DNA from: Streptomyces rubradiris
Lineage (GTDB): Bacteria > Actinomycetota > Actinomycetes > Streptomycetales > Streptomycetaceae
Direction of reading: 5' to 3'
Length of the DNA: 64,000 nucleotides
Assembly: GCF_016860525.1 (NCBI RefSeq)
Contig: NZ_BNEA01000015.1
Span: 3,162,001 to 3,226,000 of the forward strand
The notes beneath the pieces are model-generated. The model worked only from the letters and a program-made list of their open reading frames with translations. It searched no databases and was not told the origin of the DNA. A program made the translations under genes and the position numbers. Numbering within the stretch: the stretch's first letter is position 1; each line of letters opens with the position of its first letter. Of this stretch, positions 32,878 to 41,106 are shown piece after piece.

Positions 32878-33855
32878 GTGAAGCTCTCGGTCATCGTGCC
32901 CTTCTACAACGTCCAGCACTACGCGCCAGACACGCTGAAGAGCCTGCGTGCGAACGCGCGTGAGGACTTCGAATTCGTGCTCGTCGACGACTGTTCGCGC
33001 GACGAGACACCGGAGATCCTCGCGCGCGCGGAACGCGAACTGCCCGGCGCGGTCCTGGTCAGACACGAGCAGAACGGAGGGCTGGCCACCGCGCGCAACA
33101 CCGGCATCGACCGGGCCCGCGGGGAGTACCTGACATTCCTCGACGGGGACGACTGGCTCGCCCCCGGCTACTACCCCCAACTGGTCGCCGCCATGGACGA
33201 GTTGGGCTGCGACTTCATCCGCACCGACCACGTCCAGTGCACCGGCCGGGCCCGTGCCGTCCACCGGGTGCCGCAGGGCCGCCGCGGTGTGGTGCTGAAC
33301 CCGCGGGAGGCGATCCTGCCCGCCGACCGCTCCACCTCCGTCGACTACGCGTACGCCTGGGCGGGCATCTACCACCGCCGCCTGGTCGACCGGGGTCTGC
33401 TGCACTTCACCCACGGGCTGCGCACGGCCGAGGACCGGCCGTGGATCTGGAAACTGCACCGCGAGGCGGAATCCTTCGCCGCGCTCGGCCTGCTCGGCGT
33501 GTACTACCGGCGCGGCGTCGCCTCGTCACTCACCCAGATCGGTGACGTCAGGCAATTGGATTTCATTCGCGCGTTCGACCAGGTGATCGAGGAAACGGCG
33601 CGCGATCCCGAGGCCGATAAGCTGCTGCCGAAGGCCGTGCGCACGTATTGCGCCATCATGGCCCATCACCTCGGATCGATCGAGAGGTTCGAACCCGCCG
33701 TGGCCCGACAATTGCGGTCGCTGAGCGCGGCCGCGCTGAAGAGACTCCCGCAGGACGTGCTGGCGCAGGTCATGGACTCGATGGACGCGCAGCGCGCGGG
33801 CCGGCTGCGGCGGCTGCGGCGCCGGCCCACGGCCGCCCGGACGGTGAGCGTCTGA
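32878..33855 (+). CDS. Family 2 glycosyltransferase (cassette A)
   Basis: 325 residues from a GTG at 32878 (VKLSVIVPFYNVQHYAPDTL); another GTG lies one codon before. TACCGT ends 7 bases before the first GTG and no Shine-Dalgarno is present, so the message may be leaderless. GT-A fold: SVIVPFYN, FVLVDDCSRDETPEIL, NGGLATARNTGID, and the DXD-type motif FLDGDDWLAPGYY. C-terminal RTAEDRPWIWKLHREAESF and the shared GVASSLTQIGDVRQLDF occur also in the cassette B paralogue. It overlaps the following polysialyltransferase-like gene (TGATG). Confidence 0.9.
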   Translation: MKLSVIVPFYNVQHYAPDTLKSLRANAREDFEFVLVDDCSRDETPEILARAERELPGAVLVRHEQNGGLATARNTGIDRARGEYLTFLDGDDWLAPGYYPQLVAAMDELGCDFIRTDHVQCTGRARAVHRVPQGRRGVVLNPREAILPADRSTSVDYAYAWAGIYHRRLVDRGLLHFTHGLRTAEDRPWIWKLHREAESFAALGLLGVYYRRGVASSLTQIGDVRQLDFIRAFDQVIEETARDPEADKLLPKAVRTYCAIMAHHLGSIERFEPAVARQLRSLSAAALKRLPQDVLAQVMDSMDAQRAGRLRRLRRRPTAARTVSV

Positions 33856-35207
33856 TGCCCCGCACCACCCACATCTTCTGCGCGTCGACGCTGTACGGCG
33901 CGGCCACCCTGGCCGCCGCCCTCGACGCCGGCCTGTTCGGGCCGGCCGATCGCCGGCTGCTGCTGATCACCAACAACGCGGCCAATCCCGAGACCACGCC
34001 GTCCGTGGACCGGATGCCGGGCTTCGCGGGCATCGGCGACCGCTTCGACAAGGTGCTGTCCTGGAACGAGGCCATCGCGCCCCTGCACCCCAGCGGCTGG
34101 GGCCCGCGCGCCAACGACATCCCCATGTGGGAGCGGTACGTACGGCTGCTGTGGGGACTCGGTGACGACCAGGTCCGGCTCACCGTGGAGTCGGTGCAGG
34201 TCAACCCGGCGCTCGCGCTGTGCCAGTTGTTCACCGGCGCCCCCGTCGACGTCTACGCGGACGGCCTCATAAGCTATGGCCCCACGCGCGACAAGATCGA
34301 CCCGCTGGTCGGCACGCGCATCGACCGCCTGCTCCACCTGGACCTGGTCCCCGGGCTGACCCCGCTGCTGCTCACCGAGTTCGGGGTGCGCCCGGAGCTG
34401 GTGCCCACCGAGACCTTCCTGAAGGTGCTGGGCGAACTCGCCGAGGACGAGACCGAGTTGCCGGGCGCCGGTGAACCACGGCCCGCCCTGCTGCTCGGCC
34501 AGTACCTCTCCGCGCTGGACATCCTCGGTGCCGCCGAGGAGGAGGAGCTGCACCTGAGGATGGTGCGCGGCGCGGTCGCGCTCGGCCACCGCAGACTGGT
34601 CTTCAAGCCGCACCCGGTGGCGCCCGCCCGCTGGTCCCGGATGCTCCAGCAGGAGGCGGACCGGCTCGGCGCCGAACTGACCCTGCTGGACGTGCCGGTA
34701 CTCGCCGAGGTGGCCTTCCAGCGGCTGCGTCCCGCGCTGGTCGTCGGCTGCTTCTCCACCGCGCTGTTCACGGCGGCCACCTTCTACGGCCTGCCCGTCG
34801 CCCGGGTCGGCACGGACACCGTCCTCGCCCGGCTCACGCCCTACCAGAACAGCAACCGGGTCCCGGTCACGATCGCCGACGCGCTGCTGCCGGACCTCGG
34901 TGACGCCGCCGCCGTGTCCGGCTGGCGCCCGCCCTCGCGGGAGCGGGTGGACGAACTGGCCGCGCTGCTCGGGGCGGTGGGCTTCGCCATGCAGCCCAAG
35001 ATCTACCCGGGGCTGCGGGGTGCCGCCGAGAACTACCTCGCCCGGCACCTGGACACCGACACCTGGCGGTACTTCAAGCGCCGCCGGCTGACCGCGCTGG
35101 CCCTGCCGGGCGCGGTGCCCGCCCAGCTGGCGTTCATCCCGCGCAACGCGACCGTGCGCAGGCTCGCCCGCCGGGCCCGCGCGCTCACCCCGCGCACCAG
35201 ACGCTGA
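33855..35207 (+). CDS. Polysialyltransferase-family (GT38-like) protein, cassette A
   Basis: 450 residues; ATG overlaps the glycosyltransferase stop by one base. Motifs of bacterial alpha-2,8-polysialyltransferases: acidic-G motif DVYADGLISYGPTRD (near residue 136), HP motif in FKPHPVAPARWS (His near 253) and the S motif GCFSTALFTAATFYG (near 299). It probably joins CMP-activated sugar (Kdn or sialic type) to the growing polymer, or a similar ketosidic transfer. A close paralogue is encoded on the other strand at 36559-37908. Confidence 0.88.
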   Translation: MPRTTHIFCASTLYGAATLAAALDAGLFGPADRRLLLITNNAANPETTPSVDRMPGFAGIGDRFDKVLSWNEAIAPLHPSGWGPRANDIPMWERYVRLLWGLGDDQVRLTVESVQVNPALALCQLFTGAPVDVYADGLISYGPTRDKIDPLVGTRIDRLLHLDLVPGLTPLLLTEFGVRPELVPTETFLKVLGELAEDETELPGAGEPRPALLLGQYLSALDILGAAEEEELHLRMVRGAVALGHRRLVFKPHPVAPARWSRMLQQEADRLGAELTLLDVPVLAEVAFQRLRPALVVGCFSTALFTAATFYGLPVARVGTDTVLARLTPYQNSNRVPVTIADALLPDLGDAAAVSGWRPPSRERVDELAALLGAVGFAMQPKIYPGLRGAAENYLARHLDTDTWRYFKRRRLTALALPGAVPAQLAFIPRNATVRRLARRARALTPRTRR

Positions 35208-35212
35208 GCCGA

Positions 35213-35243
35213 GCCCCGGCCCCCGGACACCGGGGGCCGGGGC
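35213..35243 (+). terminator. Strong hairpin after cassette A
   Basis: GCCCCGGCCCCCGG (35213-35226) pairs perfectly with CCGGGGGCCGGGGC (35230-35243), 14 bp with a 3-base loop, followed by GTTCC. Placed 6 bases after the stop of the cassette A operon. Confidence 0.85.
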
Positions 35244-35396
35244 GTTCCGTTCCCGCGTCACCGCCGGGTGCGTTACGTCATCCCGGCGACAGGTGTGCGG
35301 TCGGCGAGAGGGACCGCGCGTTGCCGGGTAGAGGTCCGGCGCCTCGTACCCGCGCGGTGCGGGGCTCCGCCCGTCCCCCACGCGGAGGGTCCCGCG

Positions 35397-36680
35397 ATGA
35401 ACGCGTCCGACCTCGCCCTGCCCGCCACCCCGAAGGACCCCGCTGCCGCCGCCTCCGGCGCCGGGCCGCACCGGCCCGCCTCCCGGCTGCGGGCGCTGGA
35501 CGGTCTGCGGCTGCTGGCCGCGCTGATGGTCTGCCTCTACCACTTCGCCGGGCGCGGCGGCCCGGTGGCCGCCGCGTGGCAGGAGTCCCCCGGCCGGCTC
35601 TTCCCCGCGCTCTCCCGGGCCGCCGTCTACGGCTGTCTGGGCGTGCAGTTCTTCTTCGTCATCAGCGGCTTCGTGATCTGCATGAGCAGCTGGGGCCGGA
35701 CCCCCGGCCAGTTCTTCCGGTCCCGGGTCGCCCGGCTGTACCCGGCGTACTGGGCCGCGCTGCTGCTGGTCACCGGCGCCTGTCTGCTGCTGCCGGCCGT
35801 GGTGCGACCGCCGCGGCCGGACGAGTTCCTGGTCAACCTGACGATGCTGCAACAGCCGCTGGGCGCGCCCCGGGTGCTGGGCGTGTGCTGGACGCTGTGG
35901 GTCGAGGCCCGCTTCTACGTGCTGTTCGCCCTGTGCGTGGTCCGGCGCGGGGTCACCTACCGCAGGGTGGTGCTGTTCTGCGGCCTGTGGACCCTGGCCG
36001 GCGTGCTGGCCCGGGTCGCCCACGCTCCCCTCGTCGACGAGCTGGTGATGCCCGAGCACGCCCCCTTCTTCATCGGCGGGCTCGCGCTGTACCTCGTCCA
36101 CCGCCACGGCGGCGACCCGCTGCTGTGGGGGATCGTCGCGGTGTCCTGGCTGCTCGGCCAGCGTTACAGCGTGACGGGCCTGTGGCACCCCGGCGCCCAG
36201 GGCGGTGACTTCCACCGGGACCCGTACGTCATCCAGGCGGTCGTCACGCTGGCCTTCGCGGCCGTGGCGGTGGTGGCGCTGGGCTGGGCACGGTGGGCGG
36301 ACCGGCGCTGGCTGACGGTGGCGGGGGCGCTGACGTACCCCTTCTACCTGATCCACGAGCACCTGGGCTGGTTCGTCATCCGGGTGGTGCGCCAGGACCT
36401 GGGCCTCGGCCCGTGGCCGACGCTCGGCGTGACGGTGGCCGGGCTGCTGGGGCTGGCCTGGCTGCTGCACCGGTTCGTGGAGCGTCCGGTGGGCCCGTGG
36501 CTGAAGCGGGCGCTGTCCGCGCCGTCGGCCAGGGCCCGTACCGGTGCCCCTCGCCCGCCTACCGGCGGCGTGCGCGGATCTGCCTCACGGCCTTGCGCAC
36601 GGCGGGGTGGCGGCGCAGTGCCTCGGCCCGTACGGGGCTGCCGCCGGGCAGGCGCAGGCTGGTCAGGCGGCGCTTCTTGA
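35397..36680 (+). CDS. Acyltransferase 3 family membrane protein (OafA/YrhL-like)
   Basis: 427 residues from the ATG at 35397 with CGGAGGG upstream. Family core: RLRALDGLRLLAALMVCLYHFAG, LGVQFFFVISGFVICMSS, RSRVARLYPAYW (R-x-R-x-x-R type) and about 10 membrane helices; FYLIHEHLGWFVIR near the end. Such proteins O-acetylate (or succinylate) surface polysaccharides. Within this cluster, modification of the wall polymer is likely. The last 122 bases overlap the convergent polysialyltransferase-like gene, and the C-terminal 45 residues (Arg/Gly/Ser-rich) are probably not structured. Confidence 0.88.
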   Translation: MNASDLALPATPKDPAAAASGAGPHRPASRLRALDGLRLLAALMVCLYHFAGRGGPVAAAWQESPGRLFPALSRAAVYGCLGVQFFFVISGFVICMSSWGRTPGQFFRSRVARLYPAYWAALLLVTGACLLLPAVVRPPRPDEFLVNLTMLQQPLGAPRVLGVCWTLWVEARFYVLFALCVVRRGVTYRRVVLFCGLWTLAGVLARVAHAPLVDELVMPEHAPFFIGGLALYLVHRHGGDPLLWGIVAVSWLLGQRYSVTGLWHPGAQGGDFHRDPYVIQAVVTLAFAAVAVVALGWARWADRRWLTVAGALTYPFYLIHEHLGWFVIRVVRQDLGLGPWPTLGVTVAGLLGLAWLLHRFVERPVGPWLKRALSAPSARARTGAPRPPTGGVRGSASRPCARRGGGAVPRPVRGCRRAGAGWSGGAS

Positions 36681-37908
36681 AGTACCGCTGGTGTCCGGCG
36701 AGGTGGGCGGTGAGCCAGGCGGCCGCCTCCTCGCGCAGGCCCGGGTGCTTGCGGGACTGCATGCAGTAGCCGACGGTGCGCACCAGCGGGCCCAGTTCCC
36801 CGCCCAGCGCCTCCAGCGGCAGCGGGGTCCCGATCGTGTCGCGTTCGGCGTCGGGCAGGGCGGCGTCGATGATGGTGAGCGGGACGCGGTTGCTGTTCTC
36901 GTACGGCGTGATGCGTTCCAGGAGCAGTTCGGTGCCGACCCGGGCGACCGGGATGCCGTAGAAGGCGGCGGCCGTCATCAGCGCGGTGGAGAAGCAGCCG
37001 ATGACCAGTTCCGGCTTCAGGTGGGCGAAGACGGTCTCGGCGAGCACGGGTTCGCTCAGGACGGTCAGCCGGATTCCGAGTTCCCGTGCCGCCGCCTCCA
37101 GCGAGGTGTTGTAGACGGCGGGTGCGCTGGGGTGGGGCTTGAAGAGCACGGCGCGGTGCCCGGCGCGGGCGGCGGCGCGCACCATGCGGACGTGGAGTTC
37201 CTCCTCCTCGTCCTGGGTGATCAGGTTGATGGCCGAGAGGTACTGGCCGAGCAGTACGGCGGTGGGGCGGCCCTCGGCGGGGACGCGGTCGGCGAGGATT
37301 CCGGCGCCCTCCTCCCCGATCCGGGCGAGCACGTCCACGATGGCCTCGTTCGGCACGGGTTCGGGCCGGACCCCGTACTCGGCCAGGAGCATCGGGCGCA
37401 GCCCGGGTATCAGGTCCGGGTGCAGCACGCGCGCTATGCGGCTGCTCATGCCGTGCGGGATGCGGTTGCGGGTGGGGCCGTAGCTCATCAGGCCGTCGGC
37501 GTACACGTGGATCGGGCTGTCGGCGAAGATGTCGGCGACCGCGCGGGAGGGGTTGGCCTGGATGGACTCGCAGGCGATCTCGACCGGCTCGTCACCGAGG
37601 TTCCAGGCGAGGCGTACGGCCTTCTCCCACATCACCAGGTCCTGGGCGCGCGGTGACCAGCCCGCCGGGTGGTGCGGGGATATGAACTCGTTCCAGGAGC
37701 GGACCTCGTCGAACTCCGGGCGTATCTGCTCGAATCCGGCCATCCGGTCCAGCGGGGTGCCGACCTCGGGCACGGCGGCGGTGTTGCTGACGACGAGAAT
37801 CCGGCGGTGCTCGGAGCGGGGGCCGAAGAGTCCGGCGCGCAGGGCGGCGGTGACGGTGGCGGCCGCGTACTGGGTGGCCGAGAAGAAGATCTGGGTGGTG
37901 CCGCTCAT
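36559..37908 (-). CDS. Polysialyltransferase-family (GT38-like) protein, cassette B
   Basis: 449 residues, ATG at 37908 overlapping the glycosyltransferase stop by 4 bases (ATGA). Same motifs as cassette A: HVYADGLMSYGPTRNRI, FKPHPSAPAVYN and GCFSTALMTAAAFYG. Both copies share AVLLGQYLS/ALLLGQYLS, EEELH.RMVR and TPY(E/Q)NSNRVP. The pair of paralogues in opposite orientation suggests an inverted duplication followed by divergence into two linkage or acceptor specificities (inference). Confidence 0.88.
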   Translation of the reverse strand: MSGTTQIFFSATQYAAATVTAALRAGLFGPRSEHRRILVVSNTAAVPEVGTPLDRMAGFEQIRPEFDEVRSWNEFISPHHPAGWSPRAQDLVMWEKAVRLAWNLGDEPVEIACESIQANPSRAVADIFADSPIHVYADGLMSYGPTRNRIPHGMSSRIARVLHPDLIPGLRPMLLAEYGVRPEPVPNEAIVDVLARIGEEGAGILADRVPAEGRPTAVLLGQYLSAINLITQDEEEELHVRMVRAAARAGHRAVLFKPHPSAPAVYNTSLEAAARELGIRLTVLSEPVLAETVFAHLKPELVIGCFSTALMTAAAFYGIPVARVGTELLLERITPYENSNRVPLTIIDAALPDAERDTIGTPLPLEALGGELGPLVRTVGYCMQSRKHPGLREEAAAWLTAHLAGHQRYFKKRRLTSLRLPGGSPVRAEALRRHPAVRKAVRQIRARRR

Positions 37909-38891
37909 GCCGCGACTCCCCTCATGCCGCCGCGTATGCGCCGCAGGACGTCGACCCGCTGCTCGCCCATGCCGAGGAGGGCCTCGTTCAGCTCCTCCTC
38001 GGTCATCCGGCCCAGCACCTCGGCGGCCCGGCGGCGCAGCTCGGCGGCGACGTTCCGCTCGAACCGGTCGCGTTGGAGGAGCTGGTGGGCGATGACGACG
38101 CAGTAGTTGCGCAGCGCCTTCTTGCGCAGCCGGTGCGCCTCCGGGTCGTCGGCGAGTTCGGCGAGGACCAGGTCGAAGGAGCGGAAGAAGTCCAGCTGGC
38201 GCACGTCCCCGATCTGAGTGAGCGAACTCGCCACGCCCCTGCGGTAGAAGACGCCGCGCAGGCTGGCGACGGCGTAGGACTCGGCCCTGCGGTGCAGCTC
38301 CCAGATCCAGGGCCGGTCCTCGGCGGTGCGCAGCCCGTCGTGGAAGCGCAGCATCCCGCGGTCGAGGAGGCGGCGGTGGTAGACGCCGGCCCAGGCGTAG
38401 GGGTAGTCGACCATCGTCGTGTCGTCCACCGGGAGGATGGAGGTGCGGGGGTCGAGCGGGGTGTGCCGCCGGCCTTCCGGGGCCCGGTGGACCATGCGGT
38501 TGACGCCGGTCACCTGGACGTGGTCGGTGCGCACGAAGTCGACGTCCAGCCGTTCGATCCACTCCACCAGGTCGGCCAGGTAGCCGGGGGCGAGCCAGTC
38601 GTCGCCGTCGAGGAAGGTGAGGTAGCGGCCTTCCGCGGCGTCGATGCCGGTGTTGCGCGCGGTGGCCAGCCCGCCGTTCTGCTCGTGCCGGATCACCGTG
38701 CTGTTCGGCAGCCGCTTCGTCAGTTCCAGCAACGCCTCGTACGTGTGGTCCTTGGTCGAGCGGTCCTCGACGAACAGGAACTCGAAGTCATCGCGGGCGT
38801 TGTTGGCGCAGCTGGCGACGGTCTCCGGGATATAGCCCTCTACATTGAAGCAGGGGATGATCACCGACAGTCGCGGGGAACGGTTGGTCAC
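37905..38891 (-). CDS. Family 2 glycosyltransferase (cassette B)
   Basis: 328 residues from a GTG at 38891 with AGGTG upstream. GT-A features LSVIIPCFNVEGYIP, FLFVEDRSTKDHTYEAL, GGLATARNTGIDAAEGRYLT and FLDGDDWLAPGYL. It is co-linear in length with the cassette A protein and shares long identical stretches (LRTAEDRPWIW, RRGVASSLTQIGDVRQLDF). It is coupled to the following polysialyltransferase-like gene, an arrangement identical to cassette A. Probable role: adding the neutral sugar or linking unit of the wall polymer. Confidence 0.9.
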   Translation of the reverse strand: MTNRSPRLSVIIPCFNVEGYIPETVASCANNARDDFEFLFVEDRSTKDHTYEALLELTKRLPNSTVIRHEQNGGLATARNTGIDAAEGRYLTFLDGDDWLAPGYLADLVEWIERLDVDFVRTDHVQVTGVNRMVHRAPEGRRHTPLDPRTSILPVDDTTMVDYPYAWAGVYHRRLLDRGMLRFHDGLRTAEDRPWIWELHRRAESYAVASLRGVFYRRGVASSLTQIGDVRQLDFFRSFDLVLAELADDPEAHRLRKKALRNYCVVIAHQLLQRDRFERNVAAELRRRAAEVLGRMTEEELNEALLGMGEQRVDVLRRIRGGMRGVAA

Positions 38892-39005
38892 ACGGACACC
38901 TGGGCTCTCTCAGGGGTGGGTCGCTGCGACCGTAGAAAGCGCTCGACGCCAGGGGGCGACGTCCGTCGGAACGCCGGGTGAACGCGAGGTGGCGGCTGTC
39001 CCTGT

Positions 39006-39656
39006 TCAGCCGATCCCGTACCGCGCCGCGATCCCCTCGATCAGCAGCGCCAGCCCCTCCTCGAACTGCTGGTCGTAGTCGGCGAAGAGCAGCTTGCCGG
39101 CCTCGGCGGCCAGCGGGTGGTCGGCCAGCCGCCGGGCGCGTTCGCCGATGTCGTAGCCCTCGCGGCGCTCGTCCGGGACCGGCCGTACCCCCTGTTCCTC
39201 GGTGACGAAGCCGAGGGTGTACAGGTGCGTCGTGCGGCCCGCGTGCACGGCCTGGGCGAGGGTGAAGCCGGACTCCGTGAGCAGTCGCAGGTTCGCCTCC
39301 AGCTCGCGGGCGTGCTCCGTGCCGGTGAAGCGCGAGCCGCTGAAGACCCGGGCGCCGTCGCGGTAGCCGAGCAGCGCGCCGCGCAGTCCCCGGTTGGTCT
39401 TCAGCAGCCGCTCCCGCCAGGTGTCGGCGGGGTCGAGCGCGGCCCCGGCGGTCATCCGCCGGTACATCTCGGTGGCCATCTCGTCCAGCAGCGCCTGCTT
39501 GTCCTTGAAGTGCCAGTACAGCGCGGGCGCCTTCACGTCCAGTTCGCGTGCGATGGCCCGCAGGGTCAGCCCCTCCAGGCCGACCTCGTTCAGCAGTCGC
39601 AGCGCCGTGCCGGCGACTCGTCCACGGTCCAGGGGTGCGCGTTTCTCCGGCTTCAC
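39006..39656 (-). CDS. TetR-family repressor of the FAD-monooxygenase gene
   Basis: 216 residues from a GTG at 39656. N-terminal HTH: RVAGTALRLLNEVGLEGLTLRAIARELDVKAPALYWHFKDKQALLDEMA. The C-terminal part resembles the TetR_C domain of tetracycline-type repressors (LRGALLGYRDGARVFSGSRFTGTEHAR and onward). It is divergent from a FAD-dependent monooxygenase with a 71-base gap containing two perfect copies of a 15-base palindrome. That is the layout of TetR-TetX-like or drug-inactivating pairs, and suggests that a small aromatic or drug ligand is the inducer. Confidence 0.93.
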   Translation of the reverse strand: MKPEKRAPLDRGRVAGTALRLLNEVGLEGLTLRAIARELDVKAPALYWHFKDKQALLDEMATEMYRRMTAGAALDPADTWRERLLKTNRGLRGALLGYRDGARVFSGSRFTGTEHARELEANLRLLTESGFTLAQAVHAGRTTHLYTLGFVTEEQGVRPVPDERREGYDIGERARRLADHPLAAEAGKLLFADYDQQFEEGLALLIEGIAARYGIG

Positions 39657-39665
39657 GCTTGACAG

Positions 39666-39680
39666 CTTAACGCCGTTAAG
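39666..39680. promoter_or_regulatory. TetR operator, copy 1
   Basis: CTTAACGCCGTTAAG, a palindrome around its central base, 10 bases upstream of the TetR start. A second copy lies 37 bases away. Confidence 0.88.
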
Positions 39681-39702
39681 GACATGCTCGCGGACGGCAG
39701 CG

Positions 39703-39717
39703 CTTAACGTCGTTAAG
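39703..39717. promoter_or_regulatory. TetR operator, copy 2
   Basis: CTTAACGTCGTTAAG, a copy of the same palindrome with only the central base changed, ending 11 bases before the monooxygenase ATG and overlapping its AAGGAG ribosome binding site. Binding here would block both transcription and translation initiation. Confidence 0.88.
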
Positions 39718-39727
39718 GAGAGATGCG

Positions 39728-41104
39728 ATGGATGTCCTGATCGTGGGGGCGGGTCCGACGGGTCTGGCCCTCGGTATCGACCTCGCCCGACGCGGGGTCG
39801 ACGCGCTGGTCGTGGAGCGTGCGGACGGACTGTTCCCCGGCTCCCGCGGCAAGGGGGTCCAGCCCCGCACCCAGGAGGTCTTCGACGACCTCGGCGTCCT
39901 CGCCGAAATCCGCGCGGCCGGCGGCCCCTACCCGCCCCGGCTGGTCTGGCGGGACGGCGAACCCCTCGGCGCGGCGCCCATGTTCGACCCGGTCCCGGCG
40001 GACGAGGGCACGCCGTACACCGAGCCGTTGATGATCCCGCAGTGGCGGACGCAGGAGATCCTGCACGCCCGGCTGACCGCGCTGGGCGGCCGGGTCGCCT
40101 TCGGCCACGAGGTGACCGGACTGCGGCAGGACACCGAAGGCGTGACCGTGGACCTGGCGGACGGTACGGCGCTCCGCGCGGCGTACGTGGTCGCGGCCGA
40201 CGGCGGACGCTCCACGGTCCGGCGCGCGCTGGGCGTGGGGATGACCGGGGAGACGGTGGACCCGGCCTCCTTCCTGGTGGCGGACGTCCAGGTCAAGGGC
40301 CTCGACCGCGACCACTGGCACATGTTCCGGGGAGCCGGGGAGACCGGCCTCGCGCTGTGCCCGCTGGCCGGAACGGACGACTTCCAGCTCCAGGCGCGCC
40401 TGCCGGAGGGCACCGCACCGGAGCAGACCCTGGACGGCGTCCGGTCACTGGTGGCCGCCTTCACCCATCTGGACGCCGACAGCGTGACCGGGCTGCGGTG
40501 GATCTCCGGCTTCCGGCCGCGCACCGGGCTCGCGGACCGGTTCCGGGTGGGCCGGGTCCTCCTCGCCGGCGACGCGGCCCACGTGCACTCGCCGGCGGGC
40601 GGCCAGGGCCTGAACACCAGTGTCCAGGACGCCTGCAACCTCGGGTGGAAGCTGGGCGCGGTGCTGCGCGGCGGGGCGCCCGAGACGCTGCTGGACACCT
40701 ACGAGGAGGAGCGCCGGGCCACCGCGGCCGGCGTGCTCGGCCTGTCCACGGCGGTGCACCGCGGCCAGGTGCGGCGCGGAGCGGCGACGGTGCAGCTGGG
40801 CCTCGGCTACCGCGAGTCGTCGCTCAGCGTGGAGCGCCGCACCGCCCCGGCGGGGCTCCGGGCGGGCGACCGGGCCCCGGACGGCCGGGTGGCCGGCACC
40901 CGGCTGTTCGACGTGTTCCGCGGGCCGCACTGGACCCTGCTCGGCGCGTCGGTGCCGGGCGTCCGGTCCCTCCCGTCGGCCCCGGAGTCCTACGGCCCGG
41001 GCGTCTTCCTGATCCGGCCGGACGGGTACGTGGGCTGGGCCGGCGAGACGACCGGGGGCCTGACGGAGTACGCCTCACGCGTGGGCGCCTTGACCGCGCC
41101 GTAG
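39728..41104 (+). CDS. FAD-dependent aromatic monooxygenase (PheA/TfdB type)
   Basis: 458 residues, ATG at 39728 with AAGGAG 8 bases before. FAD motifs: GAGPTGLALGIDLARRGVDALVVE (dinucleotide fold), RGKGVQPRTQEVF, VVAADGGRSTVRRALG (DG motif) and GRVLLAGDAAHVHSPAGGQGLN (GD motif). The C-terminal 70 residues contain the thioredoxin-like remnant of polyketide and phenol hydroxylases. Such enzymes hydroxylate polyketides, phenols, rifampicin or tetracyclines. With its own TetR repressor and two strong operators, a detoxification role is likely; substrate unknown. Confidence 0.92.
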   Translation: MDVLIVGAGPTGLALGIDLARRGVDALVVERADGLFPGSRGKGVQPRTQEVFDDLGVLAEIRAAGGPYPPRLVWRDGEPLGAAPMFDPVPADEGTPYTEPLMIPQWRTQEILHARLTALGGRVAFGHEVTGLRQDTEGVTVDLADGTALRAAYVVAADGGRSTVRRALGVGMTGETVDPASFLVADVQVKGLDRDHWHMFRGAGETGLALCPLAGTDDFQLQARLPEGTAPEQTLDGVRSLVAAFTHLDADSVTGLRWISGFRPRTGLADRFRVGRVLLAGDAAHVHSPAGGQGLNTSVQDACNLGWKLGAVLRGGAPETLLDTYEEERRATAAGVLGLSTAVHRGQVRRGAATVQLGLGYRESSLSVERRTAPAGLRAGDRAPDGRVAGTRLFDVFRGPHWTLLGASVPGVRSLPSAPESYGPGVFLIRPDGYVGWAGETTGGLTEYASRVGALTAP

Positions 41105-41106
41105 CG

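Noticed and set aside
33666..36470. Minus-strand open frame of more than 900 codons opposite the wall-polymer genes
   Set aside because: Composition is dominated by Arg, Gln, Gly and Pro with no domain; the plus-strand genes have clear motifs and codon bias.
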